From: Peptococcus simiae
GTDB taxonomy: Bacteria > Bacillota > Peptococcia > Peptococcales > Peptococcaceae
DNA length: 64,000 bases
Reading direction: 5' to 3'
Assembly (NCBI RefSeq): GCF_046097595.1
Contig: NZ_JBJUVG010000003.1
Location: forward strand, 90,147-154,146
A program made the position numbers and the translations under genes. Below, one piece after another: positions 1-8,228 of the stretch (positions are counted from its first letter, which is position 1; the number at the start of each line of letters is the position of its first letter). Below the pieces are notes generated by a model. It was not told where the DNA came from and did not search any database. It saw only the letters and a program-made list of their open reading frames with translations.

Positions 1-675
1 TTTATCGCCGCCCGGACGCCGGCAGATGCCCGCCGGGGGGCCTTTTTCGGGGCGGCCATTATGATTCCCTGTGGCTTTTTGAGTGCCATTTTCGGCATTG
101 CCTGCCGGGCCCACTTTCCGGACCTGGTTAACACAGCGGCGGCCCTGCCCACCATGGTCATGACCCTGCCGCCTATCCTATCCGGCCTGCTCCTGGCCGG
201 GCTTTGGGCGGCAGATATATCGACAGCGACGGGTCTCTTGGTCGGGGTCAGTACCATTTGCACGGAGGATGTTATTTTTAAATACCTGGTCTCCGATAAA
301 AACCGCCGCCACCGGCTGGTTATCACCCGGTTGGTGGTCCTGCTGGTGGTCCTGGTGGCCACCCTGGCGGCCCTGCGCCTGTCCGGGATCTTAAGTACCA
401 TCATGGTGGCCCTGGCCCTGTACGCCCCCTATACCATTCTTCTGACGGCCCTCTACCTTTTCCCGGGAGCCCTCCGCCGGTCCAGCGGCTGGCTCACCTT
501 CCTATTTGGTGCAGTGGCCCTGGTCGTGGTACAATGGGTGCAGCCGGCCTGGCGGCTCTTTGACCAGGCCATTTACTCGGTGTTATTATTTTCTTTACTG
601 GGTTTTTGCCTGGCCCTGCTGGACCGCCGTCCGGTAGCGACAGAAAACTTATATGTCAACAAAGCAGTAGAGTAG
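1..675 (+). CDS. Sodium:solute symporter, C-terminal part (5' end outside window)
   Basis: The frame is open to the left edge, so only about 224 C-terminal residues are visible. They are strongly hydrophobic, with roughly five to six membrane segments separated by short loops. The stretch around GAFFGAAIMIPCGFL, followed by a PDLVNTAAALPTMV loop, resembles the late helices of the sodium:solute symporter (SSS) family. It would be an inner-membrane importer driven by a sodium gradient. The substrate cannot be read from this fragment. The stop is 19 bp before lutB with no terminator between, so the transporter is probably co-transcribed with the lactate-oxidation genes and may import lactate or a related organic acid. 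An ATG at 61 is internal and is not the start. Confidence 0.75.
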   Translation, partial: FIAARTPADARRGAFFGAAIMIPCGFLSAIFGIACRAHFPDLVNTAAALPTMVMTLPPILSGLLLAGLWAADISTATGLLVGVSTICTEDVIFKYLVSDKNRRHRLVITRLVVLLVVLVATLAALRLSGILSTIMVALALYAPYTILLTALYLFPGALRRSSGWLTFLFGAVALVVVQWVQPAWRLFDQAIYSVLLFSLLGFCLALLDRRPVATENLYVNKAVE

Positions 676-694
676 ATTTTTTGGAGGTGGGGGT

Positions 695-2137
695 ATGGCC
701 ATACTGGTTAACCCGGAACAACCGCTCAGAGAGCGGTTAGATGAAACGATGAATAATGCCTTTACACGGGAGGCAACGGCCCTGGCGCAGGATAACTTCA
801 ATGCCGGCCGAGAAGCATACACAAGCAAGAAAAAGGACTGGCAGGCCATTAAAGACTATGCCGCAGCCATCCGGGCCCATACCCTGGACCACTTAGATGA
901 CTACCTGGCAACCTTTATTGACCATGCCACAGCCAATGGCAGCCAGGTCCACCTGGCTAAGACCGATCAAGAGGCCCGGGATATTGTCCTGGGGATTATT
1001 GAGGCCGTTGGCGGCAAAAGCGTGGTCAAGAGTAAGTCCATGATGAGCGAGGAAGTGGGCATTAACCCGGCTCTCCAGGCCGCCGGCATTGAGGTGACGG
1101 AAACCGACCTGGGGGAATGGATCCTGGAGCTGGACGACTGGGATACCCCTTCCCATATCCTGGCCCCGGCCATGCACAAGGACCGCTACCGGATCCACGA
1201 ACTTTTTACTGAGTACGGCTACACCGGGACGACAGATATCCCGGAAATGACCCGGTTTGCCCGGGAGTCGCTGCGGAAAAAATTCCTGGCGGCCGATGTC
1301 GGCATGACCGGCTGCAACTTTGCCATTGCCTCCACCGGGTCCACCTGCATTATGACCAATGAAGGCAATGGCCGGATGGTGACCAGCCTACCCTCTACCC
1401 AGATTGTCCTCATGGGCATGGAACGGATTGTCCCCAATATGAGCGACCTGGATGCCATGATGCAGGTCCTGCCCCAGTCGGTCCTGGGGCTGACCACCTC
1501 CAGCTACCTGTCCTTTACCCACGGTCCCCGACGGGCAGATGAAATCGATGGGCCGGACCAGGTCCACATTATTATTATTGATAATGGCCGGTCCGATATC
1601 CTGGGCAGTCCCTTTCACGATATGCTCCGCTGCATCCGCTGTGGGACCTGCCAAAATGTCTGCCCGGTCTACCGGCACATCACCGGCCATGGCTACGGGT
1701 CCATTTACGAAGGCCCCATGGGCATCGTCCTAACCCCGCTCTTGGCCGGCAAGGACCAGACCGGCCACCTGCCCTACCTGTCCACCCTCTGCGGCGAATG
1801 CACCGCCAACTGTCCGGTGGAAATCCCCCTGCATGAACTCATCCTGAAGCACCGGGAAAGCCTCCATGACCGGGCCCAGCTTACCCCTGAGGCCGCCATC
1901 TTCAAGGGGGCCGGCCTGGCCCTGGGCAGTTCTCTGACCTATAAGGCTATGCTGGCCTTTGGCCGTCCCCTCATGCGGGGCCTGGCCCTGGTCCAGGGCT
2001 CTGGTGACCACCTGGACGGCCGGAATGTCCTGCCTGTTTTATCCAACTGGACCAAGGGTCGGAACCTGCCTCTCTTGGCCAAGCCCTTCCATCAAGTAAC
2101 GGCCCGTCAGCTGAAAGGAGATGGTTCTCGTGACTGA
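695..2137 (+). CDS. lutB: Lactate utilization iron-sulfur protein LutB
   Basis: 480 residues, the usual LutB length. LutB is the iron-sulfur subunit of the LutABC system, which oxidises L-lactate to pyruvate. The N-terminal two thirds is the LUD domain. A ferredoxin-like segment follows with CIRCGTCQNVCP (Cys313, 316, 319, 323) and a second partly spaced cluster TLCGECTANCP (Cys366, 369, 373). The C-terminal tail is the LutB-specific extension. The ATG at 695 is preceded by GGAGGTG with good spacing. It overlaps lutC by 8 bp, which suggests translational coupling. The cysteine-rich partner LutA is not visible; it may lie left of the window, upstream of the transporter. Confidence 0.9.
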   Translation: MAILVNPEQPLRERLDETMNNAFTREATALAQDNFNAGREAYTSKKKDWQAIKDYAAAIRAHTLDHLDDYLATFIDHATANGSQVHLAKTDQEARDIVLGIIEAVGGKSVVKSKSMMSEEVGINPALQAAGIEVTETDLGEWILELDDWDTPSHILAPAMHKDRYRIHELFTEYGYTGTTDIPEMTRFARESLRKKFLAADVGMTGCNFAIASTGSTCIMTNEGNGRMVTSLPSTQIVLMGMERIVPNMSDLDAMMQVLPQSVLGLTTSSYLSFTHGPRRADEIDGPDQVHIIIIDNGRSDILGSPFHDMLRCIRCGTCQNVCPVYRHITGHGYGSIYEGPMGIVLTPLLAGKDQTGHLPYLSTLCGECTANCPVEIPLHELILKHRESLHDRAQLTPEAAIFKGAGLALGSSLTYKAMLAFGRPLMRGLALVQGSGDHLDGRNVLPVLSNWTKGRNLPLLAKPFHQVTARQLKGDGSRD

Positions 2138-2825
2138 GACCAGTCGTCAAGCCTTTTTAGGGGCCGTAACCGGGGCCCTAAAAAACCATAAGAAAGCAGC
2201 CAGACCGGACCCGGCCACCAGCCCCGCCTACCACCGGCTGGCTGACCTGGGCCCGGAAACCCTGGTTGACCACTTTCTGAGCCAGGCCCCCATCCGTCAC
2301 TTTACCGGGGACCGGGTCCAGACCGCCCAACTGGCTGAGGCCTTAAAGCCGGTCCTGACCCGGCCGGGCATGGATAAGATTGTCATCTGTGATGATGACA
2401 TGACCCGGGCCCTGGACCTGGAAGGGGCCCTCAAGGCTGCTGGCAAGGCCCCCCTGGTCTACCGGCCTGAGGACCATGACCATGCCAGCCTGGTGGACCT
2501 CTTAAAAGACGCCAACCTGGGCTTTACTGTCCCGACCTATGGTCTGGCCGATGTGGGGGCCGTTATCGAGATGGCCTCCCGGGCTATTCCCAAAAGCTTT
2601 AGCCTCCTGCCTCCGGTCCATATCAGCCTCCTGCCCTTATCCAGGCTCTACCCCTCCATGAGCCAAGTGGCCGACCTCTTGGACGCCCGCTACCAAAAAG
2701 AGGGGTTGACCTCCGGCATGAACCAGATTTGCGGACCGTCTTCCACCGGGGACATTGAAAGTTACTTGGTGACCGGGGCCCATGGACCGGTTGAAGAACA
2801 CGTCTTTATTATTATGGATAAATAG
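2130..2825 (+). CDS. lutC: Lactate utilization protein LutC (LUD domain)
   Basis: A single LUD-domain protein of about 231 residues, matching LutC in length and in its GPSSTGDIE and HGPVEEHVFIIMD C-terminal motifs. LutC is needed with LutA and LutB for L-lactate oxidation. An in-frame ATG at 2121 lies directly against the AAAGGAG ribosome site (2114-2120) and cannot be used efficiently. The GTG at 2130 has 9-nt spacing and is the better start. The start lies within the end of lutB. A terminator at 2836-2858 closes the operon. Confidence 0.88.
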   Translation: MTETSRQAFLGAVTGALKNHKKAARPDPATSPAYHRLADLGPETLVDHFLSQAPIRHFTGDRVQTAQLAEALKPVLTRPGMDKIVICDDDMTRALDLEGALKAAGKAPLVYRPEDHDHASLVDLLKDANLGFTVPTYGLADVGAVIEMASRAIPKSFSLLPPVHISLLPLSRLYPSMSQVADLLDARYQKEGLTSGMNQICGPSSTGDIESYLVTGAHGPVEEHVFIIMDK

Positions 2826-2835
2826 TCCTTTCTTG

Positions 2836-2858
2836 AGGCGCCGTCAGGCGCCTTTTTT
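2836..2858 (+). terminator. Terminator after lutC
   Basis: Stem AGGCGCC / GGCGCCT with a 4-nt loop followed by a run of T (2853-2858), 10 bp after the lutC stop. Confidence 0.85.
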
Positions 2859-2919
2859 GTGCCCTGAAAGGGCTGGCTGAGCTCCTTCGACAGGTGAGTT
2901 AGCTAATGCTGAAAAAACC

Positions 2920-2948
2920 TTGCAGGACAGATGACCTGGGCCTATACT
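2920..2948 (+). promoter_or_regulatory. Promoter for the alpha/beta hydrolase gene
   Basis: TTGCAG (2920-2925), 17-bp spacer, TATACT (2943-2948), about 95 bp upstream of the start at 3042. Sigma-A type. Confidence 0.7.
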
Positions 2949-3041
2949 TATAGTAGGTTTTGAATATTACATTTGCCTGGATACGCCAGACCCTTGGGGA
3001 CTGGCCATCCAGCTGGCATTTCAACTAAGAAGGGAGGACTT

Positions 3042-3974
3042 ATGAGCCTTAGCTATCGCCTGCTGGCCGGCTTGGTGCGGCTATCAGGGGTCAAGCGGGT
3101 CTTCCGTAAGCCGGCGGCTGAGATCCTGGCCTATGCCACCAGGCAAAATGAGCGAAAGCCCTTCCGGCCGGACCGGCTCCGCCGACGGGCGGCCAGGAAG
3201 GGCTATACCTGTCTGTTGGAGGATATCGCCGGTTACCCCTGTATCCGCTTTCAGCCTTGCCAGTCCCCTCAAGCCGAAGCCATCCTGTATTTGTATGGCG
3301 GCGGCATGATTACCGGGCCGGACCGGCTGGACTTTTCCCTGGCCGAGCGGCTCATGGCCCGGACCGGGAAGGATGTCTGGCTGCCCCTTTACCCCCTCTG
3401 CTTGGACCAGAGTGTGGCCCGGGCCTACACCGTCAGCCTGGCGGTCTACGAAAGGATGCTGTCGACCTATCCGGCAGGGGGAATCCGGGTTCTGGGCTTT
3501 TCCTCCGGGGCTGCCCTGGCCCTGGGTATCTTCCTCTTAAACAATGACCGAGGCCAGCCCCTGCCCATGCCCCAAGAGATCATTGCTGTGTCGCCGGGCG
3601 GCCTGCCCGACCCCAGCCGGCCGGAAGACCAGGCCCTGCTGGCTGACTTGGCCCGGTATTCGGAGCGGGATGTGCTGATTGATGCCGCCTACTTCGAAAC
3701 GGCCCGGCAGATTTTAAAGCGGGGGGAGGACCTGCCGGCCTTTATGCTGGACGGCTGCCGCGGCGATTTTAGAGACTTTCCTCCGACCTGTTTCTATTAT
3801 GGGTCCCATGAATGCCTCTATGCCTATGCCCCTTACTTTAAGGCTGCCTATGACCGTTACCGGCGGCCCTGCCAGGTCATCGTCGGCCCGGGCCTCTGCC
3901 ATTGTTATCCCCTCCTGCGCTTTTTTAAAGAGGGAAGGCAGGCACAAGAAGAAATCATTCGGCGGCTCAAATAG
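3042..3974 (+). CDS. Alpha/beta-hydrolase (hormone-sensitive-lipase-like esterase)
   Basis: 310 residues. The ATG at 3042 follows AGGGAGG at 7 bp; the in-frame ATG at 2973 has no ribosome site. YLYGGGMITG near residue 85 corresponds to the HGGG oxyanion-hole motif of the HSL/Abhydrolase_3 family, with Tyr for His. LGFSSGAALALG is the GxSxG nucleophile elbow, and GLCHCYPLL near the C-terminus holds the probable catalytic His. No signal peptide is seen, so the enzyme is likely cytoplasmic and acts on small esters. It is a single gene with its own promoter and terminator. The substrate is unknown. Confidence 0.75.
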   Translation: MSLSYRLLAGLVRLSGVKRVFRKPAAEILAYATRQNERKPFRPDRLRRRAARKGYTCLLEDIAGYPCIRFQPCQSPQAEAILYLYGGGMITGPDRLDFSLAERLMARTGKDVWLPLYPLCLDQSVARAYTVSLAVYERMLSTYPAGGIRVLGFSSGAALALGIFLLNNDRGQPLPMPQEIIAVSPGGLPDPSRPEDQALLADLARYSERDVLIDAAYFETARQILKRGEDLPAFMLDGCRGDFRDFPPTCFYYGSHECLYAYAPYFKAAYDRYRRPCQVIVGPGLCHCYPLLRFFKEGRQAQEEIIRRLK

Positions 3975-3992
3975 GCCTTCTGGCGAGACAAT

Positions 3993-4029
3993 AAAAGCCC
4001 TAGCGGACAAGCAGTCCGCTAGGGCTTTT
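3993..4029. terminator. Bidirectional terminator
   Basis: 16-bp perfect stem AAAAGCCCTAGCGGAC / GTCCGCTAGGGCTTTT around a 5-nt loop, with A-run on one side and T-run on the other. It ends the hydrolase gene (+) and can back up the ahpF terminator (-). Confidence 0.9.
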
Positions 4030-4061
4030 GTGTGCTTTTTATGTGTCCGGCAGGCCAAGCA

Positions 4062-4087
4062 AAAAGCCACCGGCGGGCCGGTGGCTT
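4062..4087 (-). terminator. Terminator after ahpF
   Basis: On the minus strand AAGCCACCGG / CCGGTGGCTT is followed by TTTTG, 26 bp after the ahpF stop. Confidence 0.85.
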
Positions 4088-4112
4088 GGGACGTTCAGTG
4101 CTCACGGACGGT

Positions 4113-5633
4113 TCAGCTGTTTCTCATCAGGTAGTTGTAGGCACCTAGGGCGGCAGTGGCGCCGCTGCCCTGGGCAATGACAATCTGCTTGAAGCTGGTG
4201 TCTGTACAGTCGCCGGCAGCATAGAGGCCGGGGATATTGGTGGCGCCGACGGCGTCGGTGATGATTTCACCGACGCCATTTTTCTCAACGTTGCTGATCC
4301 AATCGGTAGTCGGGACCAGGCCCACCTGGATAAAGCAGCCATCGATGGCTTCTTCAATGCTTTCCCCGCTGACCCGGTCGACATAGCTGATTTTTTCCAG
4401 CATCTCGTCGCCGGTGAGGGCCTTGGTTTCGGCATTGGTGACCACCCGGACATTGTCCAGGCTGGCCAGTTTTTCCTGGAGGACGGCGTCTGCCTTGAGT
4501 TCGGGCAGGAATTCCAGGACCAGGACTTCCTTGGCCAGGCCGGCCAGGTCAATAGCGGCTTCAATACCTGAGTTGCCGCCGCCGATGACGGTGACCTTCT
4601 TGCCGGTAAAGAGGGGGCCGTCGCAGTGGGTGCAGTAGGCCACCCCCTTGTTGCGGAATTCGATTTCGCCGGGAATGCCGATCAACCGCCACTTGGCCCC
4701 GGTGGCAATGACCACCGTCCGGGCCGAGAGCTGGCCGGCATCAGTTTTGACCGTCAGGGGTGATCCTTCAGCGATATCTTCAACGGTGACCTCATCCAGG
4801 ATATCCACCTGGTACTTGACCAGCTGGTCCTTGACATCAGCCATGAACCGAGGCCCTTCGGTATAGGCCAGGCCGGTGATGTTTTCGATGGCCAGGGTTT
4901 CCTTGACCTGGCCCCCGAAGTCCTTGGCGACCAGGCCGGTGGTGATCCCCTTCCGGGCGGCATAAATGGCAGCCGTTGCCCCGGCCGGGCCACCGCCAAT
5001 GACCAGGAGGTCATAGACCGGTTTATCTTCCAGGTGGCGGTCGGCCTTGGTTCCGGTGACCTGGTCCAGGATCTGGCCCAGGCTGATTTTCCCGTTGTAG
5101 AAGCTTTCCCCGTTGAGGAAGCAGGCCGGAACCGCTAAGACACCCAGGGCGTTGACGTGGTCCTGGAACATAGAGCCGTCAATCATGGTGTGGCTGATTT
5201 TAGGGTTCAGAACGGCCATGATGTTGAGGGCTTGGACCACTTCCGGGCAATTATGGCAGCTCAGGCTGGCCACTGTTTCAAAGGCCAGGTCCCGGTCAAT
5301 GGCCTGGATCCTTTCTTTCTCAGCCGGGGCAATTTTCGGCGCCCGGCCGCCGACCTGGAGCAGGGCTAGGACGAAGGACTCAAACTCATGGCCCAGGGGA
5401 ATGCCGGCAAAGATGACACCACCGGCACTGGCTGAAGACAGGCTAAAGCTGGGGGTAAACTTGAGGGACCCTTCCTCAACCTTGAGCCGGTCAGACAGGC
5501 TGACCAGGTCATCGATGAAGACCCGCATCTTTTGGGCATTTTCAGATTCGTCGAGGCTGAGGGTGATGAGGACATCTTCTTCCAGCAGCTGGAGGTAGTC
5601 TTTAACCTGGTTTTTTAACTGGGCATCCAACAT
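4113..5633 (-). CDS. ahpF: Alkyl hydroperoxide reductase subunit F
   Basis: 506 residues, close to the usual AhpF length of about 510-520. AhpF is a flavoprotein that passes electrons from NAD(P)H to AhpC. The N-terminal thioredoxin-fold pair carries SCHNCPEVVQ (CxxC near residue 130). The FAD site is VIGGGPAGATAAIYAA near 211. The redox-active disulfide is YCTHCDGP, the nicotinamide site is VIGGGNSGIEAA, and the C-terminal FAD motif is AAGDCTDTSFKQI. Stop and start overlap as TAATG with ahpC, so the two are translationally coupled. Having its own N-terminal domain distinguishes it from plain thioredoxin reductase. Confidence 0.95.
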   Translation of the reverse strand: MLDAQLKNQVKDYLQLLEEDVLITLSLDESENAQKMRVFIDDLVSLSDRLKVEEGSLKFTPSFSLSSASAGGVIFAGIPLGHEFESFVLALLQVGGRAPKIAPAEKERIQAIDRDLAFETVASLSCHNCPEVVQALNIMAVLNPKISHTMIDGSMFQDHVNALGVLAVPACFLNGESFYNGKISLGQILDQVTGTKADRHLEDKPVYDLLVIGGGPAGATAAIYAARKGITTGLVAKDFGGQVKETLAIENITGLAYTEGPRFMADVKDQLVKYQVDILDEVTVEDIAEGSPLTVKTDAGQLSARTVVIATGAKWRLIGIPGEIEFRNKGVAYCTHCDGPLFTGKKVTVIGGGNSGIEAAIDLAGLAKEVLVLEFLPELKADAVLQEKLASLDNVRVVTNAETKALTGDEMLEKISYVDRVSGESIEEAIDGCFIQVGLVPTTDWISNVEKNGVGEIITDAVGATNIPGLYAAGDCTDTSFKQIVIAQGSGATAALGAYNYLMRNS

Positions 5634-6202
5634 TAGATTTTACCGACAAGGTCCAGACCCGGGGTTAGGGTTTCGCCGGATTCTTTCCACTTGGCCGGGC
5701 AAACTTCGCCGGGGTTTTCACGGACAAACTGGGCGGCCCGGATTTTATCGTAGATCTGGCTGGCATCCCGGCCAATGCCGTCGGCATTGACTTCAACGGT
5801 TTGGATGATGCCGTCCGGGTCGATGACAAAGGTGGCCCGCTGCGCCAGACCGGCTTCTTCGTCTAAGACGTCGAAGGACCGGGTGATGGACTTGTGGGGG
5901 TCAGCCAGCATGGTGTATTCCAGCTTGCTGATGGCATCTGAATGGTCGTGCCAGGCCTTATGGACAAAGTGGGTATCGGTGGACATGGAGTAAACTTCTA
6001 CACCCAGTTCCTGTAACTTGGCGTATTGGCTCTGCATGTCTTCCAATTCGGTGGGGCAGACAAAGGTAAAGTCTGCCGGGTAGAACATTAAAACGGTCCA
6101 TTGGCCTTCAAAGTCCTTGTTGGAGACTTGGACAAATTCTTCTTTTTTAGGGTTATATCCATCAGCAATAAATTCCGGGATTTGTTTTCTGACTTGAGAC
6201 AT
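5633..6202 (-). CDS. ahpC: Peroxiredoxin AhpC
   Basis: 189-residue typical 2-Cys peroxiredoxin that reduces H2O2, organic hydroperoxides and peroxynitrite. The peroxidatic cysteine is in DFTFVCPTELED, and the resolving cysteine in GEVCPAKW near the C-terminus. Recycled by AhpF, encoded immediately downstream with a 1-nt overlap. The ATG is preceded by AAGGAGG. It is transcribed from a strong promoter at 6258-6286, with an inverted repeat in the leader. Part of the oxygen and peroxide defence of an anaerobe, with the glutathione peroxidase, rubrerythrin and superoxide reductase also in this window. Confidence 0.97.
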   Translation of the reverse strand: MSQVRKQIPEFIADGYNPKKEEFVQVSNKDFEGQWTVLMFYPADFTFVCPTELEDMQSQYAKLQELGVEVYSMSTDTHFVHKAWHDHSDAISKLEYTMLADPHKSITRSFDVLDEEAGLAQRATFVIDPDGIIQTVEVNADGIGRDASQIYDKIRAAQFVRENPGEVCPAKWKESGETLTPGLDLVGKI

Positions 6203-6236
6203 AATAAGTTCCTCCTTAAAATTTCTTGCTAGTAGT

Positions 6237-6252
6237 TAGTTGTAGGCAACTA
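6237..6252. promoter_or_regulatory. Inverted repeat in ahpC leader
   Basis: TAGTTG-TAGG-CAACTA lies just downstream of the expected ahpC transcription start. It could be an operator or an mRNA hairpin. It does not match the PerR box I know. Function is inferred only from position. Confidence 0.35.
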
Positions 6253-6257
6253 CTTAT

Positions 6258-6286
6258 AGTATACCCAACTTCATCAGAAATAACAA
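6258..6286 (-). promoter_or_regulatory. ahpCF promoter
   Basis: Minus-strand TTGTTA (6281-6286), 17-bp spacer, TATACT (6258-6263), 56 bp upstream of ahpC. Confidence 0.75.
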
Positions 6287-6302
6287 GTTTGACAAAAGTA
6301 AC

Positions 6303-6343
6303 AAAAGGAACCCGACCTGAAGCCGGACTTCAGGTCGGGTTCC
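6303..6343 (-). terminator. Terminator after the stalk-domain protein gene
   Basis: 16-bp perfect stem GGAACCCGACCTGAAG / CTTCAGGTCGGGTTCC with a 5-nt loop. On the minus strand it is followed by TTTTG. Confidence 0.9.
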
Positions 6344-6347
6344 CTAC

Positions 6348-7934
6348 TTATGCAATGCTTATAAAGAGGCTATCTGCCTGACTGTTTTCCTGGGCATAGG
6401 TTTGCAGGTGGAGGCTGCCGTCGGCACCGGGCCGGATGGCAGAAATCCGCCTGGTATTGGGCCGGTCTTTACTGGCGTTAATGAGGGGGAGGGCCCCTTC
6501 ATTTAAGGCCAGGGGGGCCAGGGTGCCGGTTTTTAGGTCGAGGACAGAAAGCCTGGTGAAGGCCTGGTCGTCCCCGGTTCGGTCAACGGGGAAAAGGGCC
6601 AGGTAGTGGTCACTAAAGAGGACCTTCTGAATGAAAAAGGACTTGGACTGGGGCAGGAGGTCCAGGGTCGGGTCCAGCCGCCAGGTCCAGCGGCCGGCGT
6701 CAAGGTCATAGTGCCAGACCTCTTCGGTCCGCCCCTTTAGGGTTCGCATTTCCCGGGAGGCTACGAGCTGGTTGTCCTTGAGGACGGGGTCGCGGAAGGC
6801 ATAGCCTTCGGAAATCATCTTGGCCGATCCGGGCTTAGTTAAGTCACAGAGGACCATGCTCTCAGACAGGCCTCCCTGGCCGATGGTCCAGACGACCCTG
6901 TCTTGGTCCAGCTGGACATCCAGGTAGTAGCGGTGGGGGTCCTTAAGGGTGTCAAGGACCTGGTAGTCGCCGGTCTTTCGGTTATAGGCTCTGAGTTGGG
7001 CGGAAGCGCCGGGCTTATCCTTTAAGCCGGTGGTATAGACAATCCAGTTTTCATTGGCGGCTAGCTTATCGATGTCCGGATAAAGCTGGTCGGCAATGAG
7101 CCGGGCCTGGCCGGGGTTAGCCAGAGGCGCCTCATAGAGGTTAAAGGGCATGCCGCCGGGGCTATCTGTGGAGGCCGTTTCCTGCCAGACCAGGCGGTCA
7201 GCGGTGGGAATCAGGGTCGGATTGGTGAGAACGCCCAGTTTGTTCTTGCCCGTTAGGATGACCCGACCCCGGTGGTAGAGCTTGCTGTAGCCGCCGCTGT
7301 TGAGCTGGGCATCACCGGTCAGGAGGCTACCGTCCGCCAGTCGGTCGATGACCTTGTCCACCTGGGGCGCCTCGGCCTTCAGGGCCGGGGTTGGCCCGGT
7401 GACGGACAGGGTCTTGTCCGGCTTGAGGACCTTGGTCGGGGTGAGGATGGTAATGCTGCGACTGTCAGGGCTCCAATTCACTGTGCCGACGGTCTCCACC
7501 AAGGCCCGGAGGGGGAGGTAGACATAGGGCCCGTCCTCATAGGGGGCGGCCGGGGCCTGGGCCGGGTTTTGGTTAACCATGTAGGTGGTTTGGTCCAGGG
7601 TCCACTGGCTAGTGGTACCGGTTAAACTGGTGACGGTCACGGCATGGCCATCACGAATGGCGGAAAAATGGAGCCGGGGCAGGAGCCGGTCGCTGATCAT
7701 GGTTGTATTATCCACCAGGCTGATGCCGGCGGCCTGGTCTCCCGGGCTAAGGGCCTGGCCATTTACAATGACCTGGCTATCGGTTGGGGCCGGCTGGACC
7801 ACCTGTTTGTCGGCCGGGACCTTGGCATTGGCGGTCGCCGGGGCGGGGTTATCCTGGGCCAGGGCCGGCGCCCCGGCAGCTAGGGCCAGGAGACAGGCCA
7901 GGCCCACAAGGATGAATTGGGTCTTCTTAAACAT
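6348..7934 (-). CDS. Secreted protein with copper amine oxidase N-terminal-like (stalk) domain
   Basis: 528 residues. A signal peptide (MFKKTQFILVGLACLLALAA, cleavage near APALA-Q) is followed by a Pro/Ala-rich linker. Next comes a stalk domain at about residues 55-170, with the VIVNGQAL, VYLPLRALVETVG and WSPDSRSITI signatures of copper amine oxidase N-like repeats. The rest looks like an incomplete beta-propeller, with repeated WxxY/DRLVW/DRVVW strands such as ENWIVYTTG and DRVVWTIGQ. Export to the cell surface is likely, and the domain is a common Clostridia surface module rather than an enzyme. A smaller relative lies at 19417-20322, on the other side of the fab operon. The biological role is unknown. 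The ATG follows AAAGGAG. Confidence 0.75.
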   Translation of the reverse strand: MFKKTQFILVGLACLLALAAGAPALAQDNPAPATANAKVPADKQVVQPAPTDSQVIVNGQALSPGDQAAGISLVDNTTMISDRLLPRLHFSAIRDGHAVTVTSLTGTTSQWTLDQTTYMVNQNPAQAPAAPYEDGPYVYLPLRALVETVGTVNWSPDSRSITILTPTKVLKPDKTLSVTGPTPALKAEAPQVDKVIDRLADGSLLTGDAQLNSGGYSKLYHRGRVILTGKNKLGVLTNPTLIPTADRLVWQETASTDSPGGMPFNLYEAPLANPGQARLIADQLYPDIDKLAANENWIVYTTGLKDKPGASAQLRAYNRKTGDYQVLDTLKDPHRYYLDVQLDQDRVVWTIGQGGLSESMVLCDLTKPGSAKMISEGYAFRDPVLKDNQLVASREMRTLKGRTEEVWHYDLDAGRWTWRLDPTLDLLPQSKSFFIQKVLFSDHYLALFPVDRTGDDQAFTRLSVLDLKTGTLAPLALNEGALPLINASKDRPNTRRISAIRPGADGSLHLQTYAQENSQADSLFISIA

Positions 7935-7998
7935 GGTAGACTCCTTTCTTGACTGGTGTAGCGAATGGCCCTTGCAAGAAGGGTCGGAACTTAGTTTA

Positions 7999-8007
7999 AG
8001 TATAGCA
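7999..8007 (-). promoter_or_regulatory. Probable extended -10 promoter of the stalk-domain gene
   Basis: Minus strand TGCTATACT, about 65 bp upstream of the start at 7934. The -35 is poor, but the TGn extension may compensate. Confidence 0.45.
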
Positions 8008-8118
8008 AAAATAAGCCCGTAAAGCTATAAACATTCATTTAAGATGGACTTTTGTCTTTTATATAAACGACTTTCAACCAGCCGGGTCAGATATCCGTAA
8101 TAAGTAACAATTTGTTAT

Positions 8119-8190
8119 TTTGATAATCAAACTATTTACTTTGATATTCAAACTATCTATAATAAGAGGCAATTGCTTTGATAATCAAAG
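8119..8190. promoter_or_regulatory. Three FabT-type operators
   Basis: Three 13-bp palindromes: TTTGATAATCAAA (8119-8131), TTTGATATTCAAA (8140-8152, one mismatch) and TTTGATAATCAAA (8177-8189, extended to a perfect 15-bp palindrome 8176-8190). They sit upstream of the -35, between -35 and -10, and downstream of the start point. Sites 1 and 2 are centred 21 bp apart, two helical turns. The sequence agrees with the FabT operator I recall from streptococci and enterococci, and a MarR/FabT-like gene lies in the operon. Binding is inferred. Confidence 0.7.
8135..8163 (+). promoter_or_regulatory. Promoter of the acc-fab operon
   Basis: TTTACT (8135-8140), 17-bp spacer, perfect TATAAT (8158-8163). 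The spacer is almost filled by one of the three TTTGAT palindromes, so repressor binding would exclude RNA polymerase. Confidence 0.7.
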
Positions 8191-8228
8191 TAATCAAATG
8201 CTGATGATAACCTGAGGAGGTATACAAA

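Noticed and set aside
2973..3041. N-terminal extension of the alpha/beta hydrolase
   Set aside because: No ribosome site before 2973; AGGGAGG precedes the ATG at 3042, and homologous start is MSLSYRL.
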